Shown: positions 54,085 to 55,426 of the stretch, in pieces
How positions within the stretch are numbered: the first letter of the stretch is position 1
How the letters are laid out: each line of letters starts with the position of its first letter
Assembly (NCBI GenBank): GCA_015222805.1
Contig: JADFVZ010000073.1
Span: forward strand, 1-55,426
Reading direction: 5' to 3'
Length of the DNA: 55,426 nt
DNA from: Pseudomonadota bacterium
GTDB taxonomy: Bacteria > Pseudomonadota > Gammaproteobacteria > Xanthomonadales > SZUA-36
Made by a program: the position numbers and the translations under genes
Notes under the pieces: generated by a model
Told to the model about the DNA's origin: nothing
What the model saw: only the letters and a program-made list of their open reading frames with translations
Database searches by the model: none

Positions 54085-54132
54085 AGGGTTTTCCGTGCGT
54101 ATGGGTCTGATTGAGAAACAGCTAATCAGTGA

Positions 54133-54522
54133 CTATTTTAATTTCTCTAAATAATTTTGTATCCAGGGCAAAATATGATCGTAATCGCACTTGCCGGCTT
54201 CAAGTGAATTTATGATGAAACTATATCCGTGGTCCGCCTCTACTTTTAAGAACCAGCCATTGAGTCGCAGAAAGGTATCACTGATAAAAAACGCCACGCG
54301 CTTGTTACCATCAACAAACGCATGATTGCTGATTAAGGACTCAAATAGTGCAGCCGCCATTTGTGCCAGGTCTGCATAATATCCGGTTTGTGGCCGAAAA
54401 AGCGCACTTTCCAGGAGGCCAGGATCACGTAAACCCTCGGAGCCACCAAAGCGCTCTATCAGGCGCTCATGTATAGCAATGGCTTCATCCAATGAGAGAA
54501 ATTGAACAATTTCATTCGGCAA
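54133..54522 (-). CDS. doc: Doc-family (death on curing) toxin
   Basis: The 129-residue protein has the Fic/Doc core HAFVDGNKR with downstream AFFISDTFLRLNGW, and an N-terminal FLSLDEAIAIHERLIERFGGSEGLRD. Doc toxins phosphorylate EF-Tu or modify other targets, stopping growth until neutralised. Its start overlaps the antitoxin gene by 11 bases. The start used is ATG at 54520-54522. Confidence 0.93.
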   Translation of the reverse strand: MPNEIVQFLSLDEAIAIHERLIERFGGSEGLRDPGLLESALFRPQTGYYADLAQMAAALFESLISNHAFVDGNKRVAFFISDTFLRLNGWFLKVEADHGYSFIINSLEAGKCDYDHILPWIQNYLEKLK

Positions 54523-54724
54523 GGCGCTGGCCCAGTTCCGCGTTTTCAGTTATCGAATCTTCGAGGTGCGAGAGAACTTGCGGGCGAACCCTGCGCTTGC
54601 GCACATAGTCTGCAACGGCTTCGGAGAGTAAACCGGCAATACTCTGGTTCGACTCATACGCAATGGCTTGAAGAGCCTGCCATTCGCGTTGTTCTACCTT
54701 GGAACTTATTTTAATTTTAGCCAT
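54512..54724 (-). CDS. Antitoxin, ribbon-helix-helix type
   Basis: The 70-residue protein starts AKIKISSKVEQREWQALQAIA, the beta-strand plus helix pattern of ribbon-helix-helix (CopG-like) DNA-binding proteins. SIAGLLSEAVADYVRKRR is the second helix. The C-terminal tail (about 45-70) is acidic and probably wraps the toxin. It is upstream of, and overlaps, Doc; a palindromic operator lies at its start. Phd-type antitoxins, the usual Doc partners, have a different fold. Confidence 0.85.
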   Translation of the reverse strand: MAKIKISSKVEQREWQALQAIAYESNQSIAGLLSEAVADYVRKRRVRPQVLSHLEDSITENAELGQRLAE

Positions 54725-54742
54725 CGTGAAATGATATCAGGG

Positions 54743-54756
54743 CATGTCATGACATG
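54743..54756. promoter_or_regulatory. Toxin-antitoxin autoregulatory operator
   Basis: CATGTCATGACATG is a perfect 14-base palindrome 19 bases from the antitoxin ATG. A second palindrome, TGATATCA (54732-54739), lies next to it. These fit sites for an antitoxin dimer. Confidence 0.7.
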
Positions 54757-54811
54757 TCAAGACACCAGTCGGTGTCACAAAGGTAACAGGCGGGCACCTA
54801 AGCTCGGAGCG

Positions 54812-54831
54812 GGCCCGGCTTGCACCGGGCC
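54812..54831. terminator. GC-rich hairpin after the right-edge gene
   Basis: The stem GGCCCGG/CCGGGCC lies ten bases downstream of the minus-strand gene's stop. The T run is on the plus side only, so termination of the minus gene is possible but not certain. Confidence 0.5.
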
Positions 54832-54840
54832 TTATCGGTT

Positions 54841-55426
54841 TTACTTTTGAGTATAGTCAGACCATTCTGCAGACCGCTTGTTTGAGCGGAAATCGGGTTT
54901 CTGGCGCATGCGTTTGCGTGCCAGTGTCATCGCTTCTTTCTTCGACATACCATCCCAGCGGGAAGCTGATGCAGAGCGTAGTCTTTGCCGGGTAGAGCGG
55001 ATAGCATCAGCTTGTGGCAGGTCTTCAACCATTTGATTAAAAACCAGGTCGTCACTATCAATGGAAGCGACAGCATCTGAAAACTGGCCGCGTTCATTCA
55101 GCATCATGGCATCATAACCCTGGCGGGCCATCCATAAATCGGCGATTGCCTGCGCCACTTCTTTATCACGTTTGCGTTTGTCAAAGCGGGAAGCTGGAAC
55201 AAATGCGATTTCGAAATGTTCAGCCACGTGTTGTTCTTCAATCGCAGTTTCTGCATCCAGCCAACTGGCGGTGCAGGTGAAATTTCTGACTTCATCGACT
55301 TCGTGTGCCGGAAAATCAACCAGGAAGGCCAACCGTCTTGATTGCCCGCCAATGAGGTTGCCAATAAAGTATTCCTTACGTCCGTTTACCGGCATCCTAC
55401 GGTAGTTGGTCAGTTGCCGCGCCTTG
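54841..55426 (-). CDS. C-terminal part of a probable VWA-domain protein (partial)
   Basis: The minus frame is open to the right edge: KARQLTNYRRM precedes the ATG at 55393-55395, so the true start lies outside the window. Visible residues (about 195) contain KEYFIGNLIGGQSRRLAFLVDFPAHE, a segment that follows the VWA domain in many VWA proteins, then TASWLDAET and AIADLWMARQGYDAMMLNERGQFSDA helices. The end is highly basic (RKRMRQKPDFRSNKR). The VWA domain itself is not visible, so this is inference. Confidence 0.55.
   Translation of the reverse strand, partial: KARQLTNYRRMPVNGRKEYFIGNLIGGQSRRLAFLVDFPAHEVDEVRNFTCTASWLDAETAIEEQHVAEHFEIAFVPASRFDKRKRDKEVAQAIADLWMARQGYDAMMLNERGQFSDAVASIDSDDLVFNQMVEDLPQADAIRSTRQRLRSASASRWDGMSKKEAMTLARKRMRQKPDFRSNKRSAEWSDYTQK

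Noticed and set aside
1-55426. CRISPR arrays, tRNA and rRNA genes, transposases and prophage genes
   Set aside because: I looked for direct-repeat spacing, cloverleaf ends and transposase motifs and saw none; only palindromic repeats without coding capacity were found.

Overview
The window looks like chromosomal DNA of a free-living, Gram-negative gammaproteobacterium, probably a marine or sediment heterotroph able to use H2. Supporting evidence: a Tat-exported Hyb-type [NiFe] hydrogenase, lipoproteins and periplasmic proteins, the order ffs - dnaX - ybaB - recR, a DksA-like zinc-finger protein, and remnants of a ydbH-ynbE-ydbL-type operon. Nothing in the sequence fixes the genus. No rRNA, tRNA, CRISPR array, transposase or prophage was seen.

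Layout. (1) 1-7800: hydrogenase locus. A HupK/HoxV-like gene leaves the left edge on the minus strand. Divergently, a tight operon reads small subunit, HybA, HybB, large subunit, maturation protease, HypC/HybG, HybE and a nickel permease. A near-perfect FNR/CRP-type palindrome lies exactly where a class II activator should sit. The small subunit has Pro where the second proximal-cluster Cys is expected. (2) 7804-23286: a catabolic block, mostly minus strand: DUF885 lipoprotein, alkylglycerol-monooxygenase-like protein, HDAC-family amidohydrolase, DUF3604, M19 dipeptidase, and then what looks like an undescribed carbohydrate-use cluster (cupin/PMI-like, Gfo/Idh/MocA, glycosidase-like protein, PhyH dioxygenase, HSL esterase, GPH-type symporter, exported RidA). 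(3) 23420-28324: recQ, dbpA flanked by an imperfect direct repeat, a decayed ydbH/ynbE/ydbL-like operon, and a secreted six-EF-hand protein. (4) 28378-32527: PliI-like protein, a molybdopterin oxidoreductase, a small exported protein, a 165-bp hairpin element and a DksA-like protein. (5) 32893-36796: 4.5S RNA, dnaX (with a slippery heptamer for the gamma form), ybaB, recR and a full-length arginine kinase, a rare enzyme in bacteria. (6) 36876-40054: two tandem secreted paralogs whose 5' leaders share a conserved block, then an AT-rich gene-free stretch. (7) 40055-51471: mixed metabolic and membrane genes, including a TetR regulator with two matching operators and a large FlgO-TPR membrane protein. 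(8) 51488-55426: a common hairpin repeat, an M28 peptidase, a Doc toxin with a ribbon-helix-helix antitoxin and a palindromic operator, and the C-terminus of a probable VWA protein leaving the right edge.

How the genes work together: the hydrogenase block supplies structural subunits, two maturation chaperones, the endopeptidase and nickel uptake, under probable oxygen-responsive control. Block 2 couples sugar import to oxidation and hydrolysis. The dnaX block is housekeeping, with arginine kinase attached to its end. The best leads for undescribed biology are the Cys-to-Pro hydrogenase small subunit, the recR-linked arginine kinase, the paralog pair with the conserved leader, and the carbohydrate cluster.
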